The position numbers and the translations under genes are program-made. Below, in pieces: positions 7,139 through 15,808 of a DNA stretch of 39,580 nt (position 1 is the stretch's first letter; the number at the start of each line of letters is the position of its first letter). The notes beneath the pieces were generated by a model that saw nothing but the letters and a program-made list of their open reading frames with translations, searched no databases and was not told where the DNA came from. The stretch comes from an uncultured Clostridia bacterium (lineage in GTDB: Bacteria > Bacillota > Clostridia > Saccharofermentanales > Saccharofermentanaceae), in contig CAMJPC010000019.1 of assembly GCA_946407705.1 (NCBI GenBank), positions 1 through 39,580 on the forward strand, in the 5' to 3' direction.

Positions 7139-8623
7139 TTACTTGTGATACAGCTTCTTTGTCTGGTAAACGGGCTCGCATGTTACCTCGATGCCGAGTT
7201 TCTTCAGCATGTTAAGGTCGACTGATGAGAGCATGGTCGTTGAGTGCAGATCGCTGTGCTGGAGCTTGCCGATCTGCTGCATCGCGAGTTCTGCTACCGG
7301 ATTCGTCGTTGCGCTGATCGCGAGAGCGATGAGAACCTCGTCGGTGTGGAGACGCGGGTTGTGGTTGCCCATGTGGTTGATCTTGAGATCGGAGATAGGC
7401 TCGATTACGTTGGGTGAGATGAGCGGGATGCTGTGCGAGATTCCCGCGAGCGTCTTGAGTGCGTTGAGGAGCGCTGCGGAAGCAGGTCCGAGGAGGTCAG
7501 TTGTCTTGCCCGTAACGATCTGGCCGTCGGGAAGCTCAAGTGCAACTGCAGGGCCGCCCGTGGACTCAGCCCTTACGAGCGCTGCGCCGATGACGCGGCG
7601 GTCTGATGTATCGATGCCGCTCTTCTTCATGAGAAGTTCGATCTTGGTAACGTCGGTGCCGTCGGAAAGTCCTTGGCGTACAGCTGCACGTGCCTCGTAA
7701 TAACGTCTGATTATCTCCTGCTTGGAAGCGTTGCAGCATGCTTCATCGTCGGTGATCGCAAAGCCTGCCATGTTGACGCCCATGTCCGTGGGTGACTTGT
7801 AGGGGCTCTCGCCGAAGATCTTCTCGAAAATGGCGTTTACGACCGGGAAGATCTCAACGTCACGGTTGTAGTTGACGGTGGTCTTGCCGTATGCCTCGAG
7901 GTGGAACGGGTCGATCATGTTGACGTCGGCGAGGTCAGCGGTTGCTGCTTCGTATGCGACGTTGACGGGGTGCTGGAGCGGAATGCTCCAGATGGGGAAT
8001 GTCTCAAACTTTGCGTAGCCTGCCTTGATGCCGCGCTTGTTCTCGTGATAGAGCTGTGAAAGGCAGGTGGCCATCTTTCCGGATCCCGGGCCGGGAGCCG
8101 TTACGACGACGAGCTTTCTTGTTGTCTCGATGTAGTCGTTCTTGCCGTAGCCGTCCTCACTTACGATGAGGGAGATGTCGGAAGGATATCCTGCGATGGG
8201 GTAATGTCTGTATGTCTTGACGCCGAGGCTCTTGAGTCTTGTCTCGAAATTCTCGGCGAGGTGCTGGCCTGCGAACTGGGTGATGACGACACTTCCTACG
8301 AAAAGACCGAATTCGGTGAATGCGTCGATGAGACGGAGGACTTCCTGATCGTATGTGATACCAAGGTCGCCGCGGCGCTTGTTCTTTTCGATCGCGTCAG
8401 CGTTGATGGCGATGACGATCTCAGCATCCTCCGAGAGGGCCTTGAGCATCCTTATCTTACTGTCGGGTTCAAATCCGGGGAGTACTCTTGAAGCGTGGTA
8501 ATCATCGAAAAGCTTTCCGCCGAATTCGAGATAAAGCTTGCCGCCGAACTGCTCAACGCGCTCTCTGATGCGCGCGCTCTGAAGCTCTACATACTTCTCA
8601 TTGCTGAAACCGATCTTAAACAT
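7139..8623 (-). CDS. DUF1846 family protein
   Basis: 494 aa, full length for the DUF1846 (UPF0371) family, found widely in anaerobic Bacillota. The N terminus ([16 protein letters not shown]) and the Gly-rich [18 protein letters not shown] loop around residue 175-192, which resembles a nucleotide-binding P-loop, are family hallmarks. The protein is soluble, with no signal peptide or membrane segment. Biochemical function is not established to my knowledge. It is a single-gene unit with its own terminator. A TATAAT on the minus strand at 8654-8659 could be its -10 box, but no clear -35 box accompanies it. Confidence 0.92.
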   Translation of the reverse strand: MFKIGFSNEKYVELQSARIRERVEQFGGKLYLEFGGKLFDDYHASRVLPGFEPDSKIRMLKALSEDAEIVIAINADAIEKNKRRGDLGITYDQEVLRLIDAFTEFGLFVGSVVITQFAGQHLAENFETRLKSLGVKTYRHYPIAGYPSDISLIVSEDGYGKNDYIETTRKLVVVTAPGPGSGKMATCLSQLYHENKRGIKAGYAKFETFPIWSIPLQHPVNVAYEAATADLADVNMIDPFHLEAYGKTTVNYNRDVEIFPVVNAIFEKIFGESPYKSPTDMGVNMAGFAITDDEACCNASKQEIIRRYYEARAAVRQGLSDGTDVTKIELLMKKSGIDTSDRRVIGAALVRAESTGGPAVALELPDGQIVTGKTTDLLGPASAALLNALKTLAGISHSIPLISPNVIEPISDLKINHMGNHNPRLHTDEVLIALAISATTNPVAELAMQQIGKLQHSDLHSTTMLSSVDLNMLKKLGIEVTCEPVYQTKKLYHK

Positions 8624-8689
8624 ACAGTAAGCCCCCAGTACTTAATGTAAGACATTATAAACTTAAAAGCGGCTTTCTAATGTTACAAA

Positions 8690-11600
8690 TTATTCGGCGC
8701 TCTTTAGGGATTCCGCCATGTCGATCTTTTCGATCTTCGCGCGCATTATCAGGTTTACCACCGCCGAAAAAGCGAGCACGAAGGCGAGCGAATACACATA
8801 ACTCATGAACACGATGCGTACCTGGTAGGTGACCATGTCCATCGCGATCTGCACCATTACGTACCTGTGCAGCAGGAAGCCGAGCGGGATGCCGAAGAAG
8901 AAGCCGAGGATGACCAAGATGACGTTTTCGCGCGTGACATAAGCGCCCGTCTCCTTGCGGTTGAATCCCATGACCTTCAGCGTCGCGATCTCCCTTATGC
9001 GTTCGGTGATGTTGATGTTATTCAGGTTGAAAAGAACGATGAAAGCGAGGGCAGCCGCGGATGCGACTACGAGGACGATGACGTAGTTCATGCGGTCCAT
9101 CGTTTTCGCGAAGCTCTCCCTGGAATCCGCAGTGGAGTTCCAGGTCTTGATCTCGTAGTTATCGGAAAGATAGGACGCGATCTTATAGGACTCCGAGGAA
9201 GCCTTGTTCTCGGTCGCAGCCAGGAGCGTGTCGGGATTGTAGGTCTTTCCGAATGCCTCTCTGTAGGTCGCGGGAGTCATGAGGATATAGTGGAAGGTGT
9301 AATTCGTGAAAACGCAGCTTACCTTCAGCTTAACCTCGTGCTCGTCGTCACCGTACATGACGGTGATCGTGTCGCCTGCCTTGACGTTGTTCTTTTCGGC
9401 GAGCTTGCCCGATACGGCGACCTCTCCGTCAGGCGGCCAGTTAAGTGCCTCGCCTGTCTTGACGTCGTTCAGTCCGAAGATCTTCGTGGTATTCGGATCG
9501 TCCGAGATGAACAGCTCAACATCCCTGACATATCCCGAACCGTTGTTCTTTGCAGTGTCGTCTTTTACGATGATGTAATCAAAGGCGAAGTCCATGTGAT
9601 CGTGCGCGTCTTTCGTCGCGTCCTCGATCATGTCCTGCCTGTACGAATCATCGAAGGCGACTTTCAGATCGTACTTCATTATCGTATCGAACTGGATGTT
9701 TACGACGTTGCAGATCGAATCGTAAAGACCGAAGGCAGTGAGAAGGAGCGCGGTGCATCCGGATATTCCCACGATCATCATCCACATCCTCTTCTTGAAG
9801 CGGAAAACGTTTCTGGCGGACACCTTGTGAAGGAACTTCATCTTCGTCCAGATGAATCCGATGCGCTCAAGAAGTATGCGCTTTCCGGGGAGCGGTGCCT
9901 TGGGCCTTATGAGTTCCGCGGGCATGCCCGTAAGCGCTGATGCTGCAGTGACTACGGATACGCCGACCGTGCAGATGAGCGCCACGCAGATGACGATCAC
10001 GAAAAGCGGAACACTGGTGGTGAACTTCAGATCGGTGAAGCCGTACATCATCTTATAGACTTCCCAGATGACCCACGGGAAGAGCTTCGTGCCTCCGATG
10101 AAGCCGAGGACCGTACCGAGGATCGAAGCGGAGCCGGCGTAGATCGCATATTTCATCACGATCGAGACATCCGAGTAACCCAAAGCTCTCATCGTTCCGA
10201 TGATCCCTCGTTCGTCGCTTACCATCCTGCTCATGGTCGTTGAGCATACGAGCGCGGCGATCGCGAAAAAGAATATCGGGAAGACCGCGGCAACACCGTC
10301 AACGATCTTCGCATCGTTATCAAAGCAGACGTAACCCGTGTTCTTGTCACGTCCCAAAGTATAAGTGTCCGGCGGATCGGTCGACTCGATCAGGGTCTTT
10401 CCGTAAACAACGTCTCCGTATGCTTCCCTCACTCCCTGAACGAATTCATAGTAACCGTCCCAGAATTCCTTTAAGCCGTCTTCATATTCCTTCTTGCCGT
10501 CATCGAGTTCCTTCTGCGCGTCGTTCAGTTTCTTGACGCCTTTGTTGTACTGCTTTACGCCGTTGTTGTATTTTTTGAGACCGCTCTTGTACTGTGCGAC
10601 GGCGTTCCTGTATTTCTTATAATTCTTGTCGTATGCGGACTTACCCGAAAGATACTGCTTATAGCCGGCGTTATAAGCCTGCATGTATCCCTTGTACTGC
10701 GCCTCGGTCTGGTCCAGCTGCTTTTCCATCTGGTCGATGCCCGCGGCAGCCTGCTCGGCGGGCGTCATGGTGGCTCTGCAGTACGCGATGTAAGCACGTC
10801 CGTCGGCGATGGCCTTCTTCATCTTGTCGAGAGACTTCTTGTTGGAAGCGAGCTGCTTTTTCGCTTTGTCGAGCTGCTTCTTACCGTCGCTCAGCTGTTT
10901 GTTCGCGGAATCCAGCTGCTTCTTGGCATCCTCGAGTTTCTTCTTGGAACTGTCCAGAGTCTTCTTCGCGTCAGCAAGTTTCTTGCGGTTGTCGTTGATC
11001 TCCTTCTGGCCGTCGTTGATCTCCTTTTTCGCGTCATCCAATTCCTTGCGCGCGTCGTTGATCTCTTTCCAGCCGTCATCGATGTCATCGTAATGATCTT
11101 CGACTTCATCACTGATCTTCCTGTATTCCTTTTTGAGGAGCTTATCAAAGCTTGCGAGGGTTACGTCGTCAACGATGTCACCATACTCGTCTTCAGCCTT
11201 GTCAGCCCATTCCTTGTAAGCATCGGAATAGATGTAGAGGCCGTTGTCCGCGTATAGATACGCTTCGGTGAAGCGTTCGCAGTCAAATGCTTCTGGCGGC
11301 GCGCACACAAAGTAATCGACGCTTCCCGAGCCCTCGTCTGACGTGCCCCTCTGGAAGTTCAGATAGACCGGCGTCCTGACCGCGCCTACGATCGTGTATT
11401 CCTTATACTTGAACTTTTCGAGATTGTCCTCGCTCGTGTCAGGCGCGATGACGAGCTTCTCGCCGATGTGCTTGCCTGAGATCTTGAATCCGTCGATGAC
11501 TATCTCGTCCGGCTTTTCCGGCATGCGCCCCGCAACGAGCTTGAGCTTGTTTACGTTTTTGGTGATCGACATGAAACGGACCGTGTCCGCGCTGGCGCCG

Positions 11601-11896
11601 CCGCCCAGAAAAGCAGCACAGTCGAACGTGTATGAACCTTCCACGGCGCAGTGCGTGCGCTTTGCGATCTCGTCGATGTCTTCCTGAGTAAAGCCGATCG
11701 TCGAAAGGAACCTGAAGTCGAACATCGCGTATTCCTTAGCGTACAGGTCAGCCGTATAAACGAATGATGGTGTTGTTACTTTAAGACCGGCGAAAAAACC
11801 GACGCCCAGAGCGATTATCGCGAAGATCGCGAGAAATCTGGGGAGCGTCATTTTGATGGATCTCAGGATGGTCTTTACGTAAGGGCTCATTACCAT
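8690..11896 (-). CDS. Very large FtsX-type ABC permease with coiled-coil extracellular domain
   Basis: 1068 aa. One membrane segment near residues 20-40, then a large extracellular part, then three segments (about 575-700, containing GIIGTMRALGY, an FtsX signature), a second extracellular domain, and a C-terminal FtsX triplet (about 930-1060, with REIATLKVMGF). Residues about 260-510 are a long Lys/Asp/Glu-rich coiled coil built on repeats like KKxLxDAKKQLD. The architecture is that of MacB/LolC-like mechanotransmission exporters rather than classical importers. The stop of the ATPase gene overlaps a start here (TAATG at 11888-11892); the upstream ATG at 11896 has a better-spaced GGAAA. Substrate unknown; it probably acts on envelope material. 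Confidence 0.93.
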   Translation of the reverse strand: MVMSPYVKTILRSIKMTLPRFLAIFAIIALGVGFFAGLKVTTPSFVYTADLYAKEYAMFDFRFLSTIGFTQEDIDEIAKRTHCAVEGSYTFDCAAFLGGGASADTVRFMSITKNVNKLKLVAGRMPEKPDEIVIDGFKISGKHIGEKLVIAPDTSEDNLEKFKYKEYTIVGAVRTPVYLNFQRGTSDEGSGSVDYFVCAPPEAFDCERFTEAYLYADNGLYIYSDAYKEWADKAEDEYGDIVDDVTLASFDKLLKKEYRKISDEVEDHYDDIDDGWKEINDARKELDDAKKEINDGQKEINDNRKKLADAKKTLDSSKKKLEDAKKQLDSANKQLSDGKKQLDKAKKQLASNKKSLDKMKKAIADGRAYIAYCRATMTPAEQAAAGIDQMEKQLDQTEAQYKGYMQAYNAGYKQYLSGKSAYDKNYKKYRNAVAQYKSGLKKYNNGVKQYNKGVKKLNDAQKELDDGKKEYEDGLKEFWDGYYEFVQGVREAYGDVVYGKTLIESTDPPDTYTLGRDKNTGYVCFDNDAKIVDGVAAVFPIFFFAIAALVCSTTMSRMVSDERGIIGTMRALGYSDVSIVMKYAIYAGSASILGTVLGFIGGTKLFPWVIWEVYKMMYGFTDLKFTTSVPLFVIVICVALICTVGVSVVTAASALTGMPAELIRPKAPLPGKRILLERIGFIWTKMKFLHKVSARNVFRFKKRMWMMIVGISGCTALLLTAFGLYDSICNVVNIQFDTIMKYDLKVAFDDSYRQDMIEDATKDAHDHMDFAFDYIIVKDDTAKNNGSGYVRDVELFISDDPNTTKIFGLNDVKTGEALNWPPDGEVAVSGKLAEKNNVKAGDTITVMYGDDEHEVKLKVSCVFTNYTFHYILMTPATYREAFGKTYNPDTLLAATENKASSESYKIASYLSDNYEIKTWNSTADSRESFAKTMDRMNYVIVLVVASAAALAFIVLFNLNNINITERIREIATLKVMGFNRKETGAYVTRENVILVILGFFFGIPLGFLLHRYVMVQIAMDMVTYQVRIVFMSYVYSLAFVLAFSAVVNLIMRAKIEKIDMAESLKSAE

Positions 11897-12591
11897 TCAA
11901 TAGTTTCCACGTTAACCGGATTCTCATTGACCACGTTGCTCGTGATCCTGCCGTTCTTTACCTTGATCACCCGGTCCGCCATGGCGGTAAGAGCAGAGTT
12001 GTGCGTTATGATTACGACGGTCATGCCCTTTTCATTGCTTAAAGACTGAAGGAGCTTCAGTATCGATTTGCCCGTCTGATAGTCGAGCGCGCCGGTCGGC
12101 TCGTCACAGAGAAGGAGCTTGGGGTTCTTGGCGATCGCTCTTGCGATCGCCACCCTCTGCTGCTCGCCTCCGGAGAGCTGAGCCGGGAAATTGTTCTTGC
12201 GTTCGGCAAGGCCTACCTCACGCATGAGAAGATCGCAGTCGATGGGGTCTTTTACGAGCTGTGCCGCCATCTCGACGTTCTCAAACGCGGTAAGGTTCGG
12301 TATGAGATTATAGAACTGGAAAACGAATCCGACGTTCTGCCTCCTGAACAGAGCGAGGTCGTTTGCGTTAAGCTTTGAGATCTCCTTTCCGTCAAGGAAA
12401 ACCTCGCCGGTCGTGAGCTTGTCCATTCCTCCAAGGATGTTGAGAAGTGTCGTCTTTCCCGCGCCTGACTGTCCTACTATGACGCAGAGCTCGCCTTTTT
12501 CAACTGTGAAGCTGCATCCGTCCAATGCGGTTACGTTGACCGATCCGGTCTTGTATATCTTCTTAACGTCCCTGAATTCTATGTATGCCAT
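11890..12591 (-). CDS. ABC transporter ATPase, MacB/LolD type
   Basis: 233 aa. Walker A GQSGAGKT (40-47), Q loop [11 protein letters not shown] signature LSGGEQQR (139-146), Walker [13 protein letters not shown] (159-170) and the H-loop His (IITHN) are all present, so the enzyme should be active. The PTGALD form of Walker B and the partner permease place it in the MacB/LolD/FtsE group. It is translationally coupled to the FtsX permease downstream and follows the metallo-hydrolase gene by 10 nt. Confidence 0.96.
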   Translation of the reverse strand: MAYIEFRDVKKIYKTGSVNVTALDGCSFTVEKGELCVIVGQSGAGKTTLLNILGGMDKLTTGEVFLDGKEISKLNANDLALFRRQNVGFVFQFYNLIPNLTAFENVEMAAQLVKDPIDCDLLMREVGLAERKNNFPAQLSGGEQQRVAIARAIAKNPKLLLCDEPTGALDYQTGKSILKLLQSLSNEKGMTVVIITHNSALTAMADRVIKVKNGRITSNVVNENPVNVETIEW

Positions 12592-12601
12592 ATGACTCCG
12601 T

Positions 12602-13234
12602 TTATGCCTTCAGCGGTTCGAGGAGCACCATGCACTTGTAATCGTCATGGTCCTCGAAAACAGATGTATGCCTTATGATCCTTCTTGCTCCTTCCGCAAG
12701 GATCAGCTGTTCAAATTCTTCGACCGTCGCGATCTCGTCGTATCCGAAGGTCTTGCCCCTGTAATGCATGGGGATCACGACTCTCGGATCTATCGCCTTC
12801 ACCATCGCAAAGGCCTGTCTTGCGTTGATCGTGTAGAAGCCTCCGACGGGGATCATGAGAACGTCGCAGTTCCTTAACCGGTCAACCTGGGATTCCGTGA
12901 GTTCGCATCCGATGTCGCCCATGTGCACGACTCTCTTGCCGTCGATGTTTATTATGCTGATGTTGTTCCTTCCTCTCGCAGCTCCCTGAACATCGTCATG
13001 GAAGGTCCGGATGGTCTCGACATCAAACTTGCCTGACCAGACGTTCTCAGGCGATCCAACGCCGTCGAAATCATCGTGGTCGTAATGGTTATGTGAGCAT
13101 ATGACCTCATCGGCGACCAGATCGTGATATGCAAGACCCGGAACGGATCCGCGCTTGTAAGGATCTGTGACTATGGTGTGTCCCGCGTTGTCTTCAATGA
13201 GAAAACATGCATGTCCGATGTAGGTGATGGTCAT
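12602..13234 (-). CDS. Metallo-beta-lactamase-fold hydrolase, UlaG/UPF0173-like
   Basis: 210 aa. The zinc-binding HxHxDH motif is H48, H50, D52, H53 (SHNHYDHDD); further likely ligands are H105 and D108 (VVHMGDIG) and H158 (IPMHYRG). The opening TITYIGHACFLI is typical of the UlaG/UPF0173 branch, whose members hydrolyse lactones or phosphodiesters. No signal peptide is seen, so it is probably cytoplasmic. It sits 13 nt after a membrane protein gene and 10 nt before an ABC ATPase. Its substrate cannot be read from the sequence. Confidence 0.92.
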   Translation of the reverse strand: MTITYIGHACFLIEDNAGHTIVTDPYKRGSVPGLAYHDLVADEVICSHNHYDHDDFDGVGSPENVWSGKFDVETIRTFHDDVQGAARGRNNISIINIDGKRVVHMGDIGCELTESQVDRLRNCDVLMIPVGGFYTINARQAFAMVKAIDPRVVIPMHYRGKTFGYDEIATVEEFEQLILAEGARRIIRHTSVFEDHDDYKCMVLLEPLKA

Positions 13235-13247
13235 TTCATAATCTCCG

Positions 13248-13931
13248 TCAGAACTTGGTCTCGTCGCCTTCTGAAGTATTGTCTTCAGGTTTTTCTTCAG
13301 TATCCTTCTTGGTCTCGTTTACGGGATCGAGACCTGCCGCCTTGATGACCTTACGCGCAGCCTTCTTGGCCTGTGCGGCAAGTATCGCGTTCGCGATTCC
13401 GCCGATGGCGCCGAGAATAAGTGTTACGCCGATGCAGATCATCATGATCTTAGTAGCAAGGTTGCAGAAGATGATCAGGAAGCCGAGTCCGAGCGCAACC
13501 AGTCCGAAGATCAGTGAGAAGCCCCAGTAGTTTGCTCCTGCAGGCCTTAATATTCCGAGTGTGGTGAAGATGACCACGATCGCATAAACGATGATGATGA
13601 GGCCCATTATCCAGTTGAGGATGTTGATGATGGGCTCAGGCTTGACTACGACAACGATGCCGAAAACGCCGATCGCGACTCCGAAGATCATTATGATCCA
13701 GTCGAAAAGTTCCTTCTCCTTCTTGATGAAGAACGTGATGATCGAGATGATGCCTACTGCGATGAGGATGCCTCCGATGGCACGCACGAAAATGGATGCG
13801 ACCTGATCGCCCTTTCCTGCAATGGTGTTGATAAGGAAAACAAATCCGAGGATGAGCATTACGATGTCCATTATCACGGTGCCGCCATTGTAAGATTCAA
13901 TACCGCGCTTGTTTTTCTTGTTCTTTGCCAT
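13248..13931 (-). CDS. HdeD/DUF308-like multi-pass membrane protein
   Basis: 227 aa. About six hydrophobic segments between residues 18 and 175, many Gly-rich (IGGILIAVGII, GVAIGVFGIV, GLVALGLGFL), arranged as paired hairpins as in HdeD/DUF308 proteins. A charged cytoplasmic tail (about 180-227) is rich in Lys, Glu and Asp. It has a good promoter and is the first gene of a probable four-gene unit with the metallo-hydrolase and the ABC exporter. Function in Gram-positives is not known; HdeD itself is linked to acid resistance in enterobacteria. Confidence 0.85.
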   Translation of the reverse strand: MAKNKKNKRGIESYNGGTVIMDIVMLILGFVFLINTIAGKGDQVASIFVRAIGGILIAVGIISIITFFIKKEKELFDWIIMIFGVAIGVFGIVVVVKPEPIINILNWIMGLIIIVYAIVVIFTTLGILRPAGANYWGFSLIFGLVALGLGFLIIFCNLATKIMMICIGVTLILGAIGGIANAILAAQAKKAARKVIKAAGLDPVNETKKDTEEKPEDNTSEGDETKF

Positions 13932-13979
13932 AGAGATCCCCCCTGTCTTGATGAAAGATTGCGCTCAACCGCATCTAAT

Positions 13980-14008
13980 ATTATGAACTATGAGATAGTC
14001 CTCTTCAA
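13980..14008 (-). promoter_or_regulatory. Promoter of the membrane protein-ABC exporter unit
   Basis: Minus strand: -35 TTGAAG (14003-14008), 17 bp, -10 CATAAT (13980-13985), about 49 nt before the ATG at 13931, which is preceded by a GGGGGG-type ribosome binding site. Confidence 0.65.
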
Positions 14009-14029
14009 TTAACATTCTGTTATTTTTGT

Positions 14030-14716
14030 TCAATCGGCAACAGGATATTCGTTGCAAAGGAGCCTGTAGGGCGGCTCATCCTCCTCGATCGCGGGGAACC
14101 TTCCGACAGGCGGATTGAACCTGTTGTCGGTGTTGTCGTCGTTGCACTGAGAGACCTCGCCGATCAGTATCGGACCGGTTCCTTTTTCGACCTCGAAATC
14201 GTGATAGAGCCCCTGCTGTATCGCGATGCTCTCGCCGGGCGTCAGACGTATCTGCGTGCCCGCGGGAACTGTGTAAGTACGGCCGTCGCTGTGGACCGTG
14301 ACATCGCTCTCCTTATCGATCGATTCATCGGGCAGTGAGTTATAAACGCGTATCAGCAGATTGCCGCCTCCGCGGTTGATGATGTCCTCCATCTTGTACC
14401 AGTGAAAATGATTCGGCGAGTACTGCCCTTCCTCGATGAAAAGGAGCTTCTCTGCATAAGGTTTCTTGTACTTGTCCTGCATCTTCTGATTGCCGTTTCT
14501 GAGCGTGATCAGCGAAAAGCCGACTTTCTTAAAATCGCCGAGACCGTAATCCGTGATATCCCAGCCGAGCATGTTGTCTCTTATCTCGTCATACTCGTGA
14601 CCCTTGCTCTTCCACTCTTCAGGAGTGAAACTGCAGAACGGCGGAAGGCTCACCTTGAGTTCCTTCATGAACGATTCCATGCGCTTAAGCGCGGCGTTGA
14701 TCTCAGATCTTTTCAT
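14030..14716 (-). CDS. D-lyxose (D-mannose) ketol-isomerase family
   Basis: 228 aa cupin-type isomerase, the size of YdaE-like D-lyxose isomerases, which interconvert D-lyxose with D-xylulose and D-mannose with D-fructose. The metal site is visible: H103, H105 and E110 in PNHFHWYKMEDI and H172 in GLYHDFEV. The family segment PAGTQIRLTPGESIAIQQG precedes the last His. It lies 23 nt after the zinc-ribbon membrane protein gene and could be read from the same promoter. No sugar transporter or kinase is nearby. Confidence 0.93.
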   Translation of the reverse strand: MKRSEINAALKRMESFMKELKVSLPPFCSFTPEEWKSKGHEYDEIRDNMLGWDITDYGLGDFKKVGFSLITLRNGNQKMQDKYKKPYAEKLLFIEEGQYSPNHFHWYKMEDIINRGGGNLLIRVYNSLPDESIDKESDVTVHSDGRTYTVPAGTQIRLTPGESIAIQQGLYHDFEVEKGTGPILIGEVSQCNDDNTDNRFNPPVGRFPAIEEDEPPYRLLCNEYPVAD

Positions 14717-14739
14717 CTAATGTCTCCTGATTTCAAAAA

Positions 14740-15747
14740 TTAATACTCAAATGGTGCTCTTTGATATGGCTCGATGCACTTATGGGTCTCTGCGTCAAAC
14801 AAAATCTCAACCTCGCCCAGGTAATCTCCGCCCCAAACTACTCCGACAAAACACAGATGGCCGTTACTGCCGATACACGGATGAACGTTTTCAAAAGATA
14901 CCATGTCTAGTGTCTTCTTTTTGCTAAACTCAGTAAAACTGTCATCACATTTAATTCCTTCGTATGTAGTTCTGACCATTTGGAGAAAATAATCTTCTGT
15001 TACTCCACATGACTTAAGCATTTCTGCATCACTCATGAGTTCTCCGGTTTTTACCGAAACGTTATAAATACTGTGTCCTAATTCCCTATACAATTTCGGC
15101 CCAAACCCATAATAACGGCTAACTCTGATTGAAACGACATCGTCAGTAATGAAATAGGCAAATGACACACTGCAAAGATCATAAACCTGGTCATATTTCG
15201 GGTATGAACACTGTACCGGATTATCCTCTTTTATCTTGGCATTTACCGCATCCGTGTTTACTCCCGGGATTACAACTTTAGGCAATCTGTAAATGATTTC
15301 ATCATCGTCGTAATCAAATGATTTATTAGCCGCAAATTCCACTTTAACGCCCTTGGCCGTGCCTTTATTGATCACAATTGTCGGTACAGACGAGCTGGAG
15401 GGTTCAGATGCAGGTTCCGTAGCAGAAGTCTCTGAGGATGCCGGTTGAGAAGTCGCAGTCGGAACAGTTGTTGTTTTCGTGGTTTCTTCAGAGACTTTAG
15501 CAGGTTTAGTCAATGCTTTTTTGCTTACCAGGATCACTCCGGTTAAGATACTGACGCAAAGAATAACGCCAACAACAGACAAAACAATAATGAGAGGTAA
15601 ACGGCTCTTCTTTTTGTTCTGCTTATCCTGAATCTGCGGAGCGGATTCAGCATTGTCTTCAGCTTGCATCTCCACGGGTTTACCGCATTTATCACAGAAA
15701 TCATTTGTGTCAGAAAGCTCATTACCGCAATGTTTACAAACGATCAT
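14740..15747 (-). CDS. Zinc-ribbon, single-pass membrane protein with extracellular domain
   Basis: 335 aa. An N-terminal zinc ribbon (CKHCG at 4-8, CDKCG at 18-22) is followed by a Lys patch and a membrane segment (about 51-75), a Ser/Thr/Pro-rich spacer (about 85-125) and a folded extracellular region to the end. That region has the look of DUF3298/RsiV-type domains (DDVVSIRVSRYYGFGP, GELMSDAEML), but I cannot confirm this. The coding sequence is visibly more AT-rich than its neighbours. It has its own promoter, which overlaps the end of hydF. Role unknown; such proteins often sense or modify the envelope. Confidence 0.85.
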   Translation of the reverse strand: MIVCKHCGNELSDTNDFCDKCGKPVEMQAEDNAESAPQIQDKQNKKKSRLPLIIVLSVVGVILCVSILTGVILVSKKALTKPAKVSEETTKTTTVPTATSQPASSETSATEPASEPSSSSVPTIVINKGTAKGVKVEFAANKSFDYDDDEIIYRLPKVVIPGVNTDAVNAKIKEDNPVQCSYPKYDQVYDLCSVSFAYFITDDVVSIRVSRYYGFGPKLYRELGHSIYNVSVKTGELMSDAEMLKSCGVTEDYFLQMVRTTYEGIKCDDSFTEFSKKKTLDMVSFENVHPCIGSNGHLCFVGVVWGGDYLGEVEILFDAETHKCIEPYQRAPFEY

Positions 15748-15778
15748 TTCGTTAACCCCTCCGAAACCGCTTTTTTCA

Positions 15779-15807
15779 ATTATCTGTCAGTATGCCCCGT
15801 CTATCAA
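15779..15807 (-). promoter_or_regulatory. Promoter of the zinc-ribbon membrane protein gene
   Basis: Minus strand: -35 TTGATA (15802-15807), 17 bp, -10 GATAAT (15779-15784). It starts 2 nt beyond the hydF stop codon, so the hydF operon ends here functionally although no hairpin terminator is visible. Confidence 0.7.
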
Positions 15808-15808
15808 G

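Noticed and set aside
8867..9940. 357-residue plus-strand frame inside the FtsX gene
   Set aside because: It lies opposite a well-supported permease domain and shows no family pattern; it is a mirror frame of codon bias.
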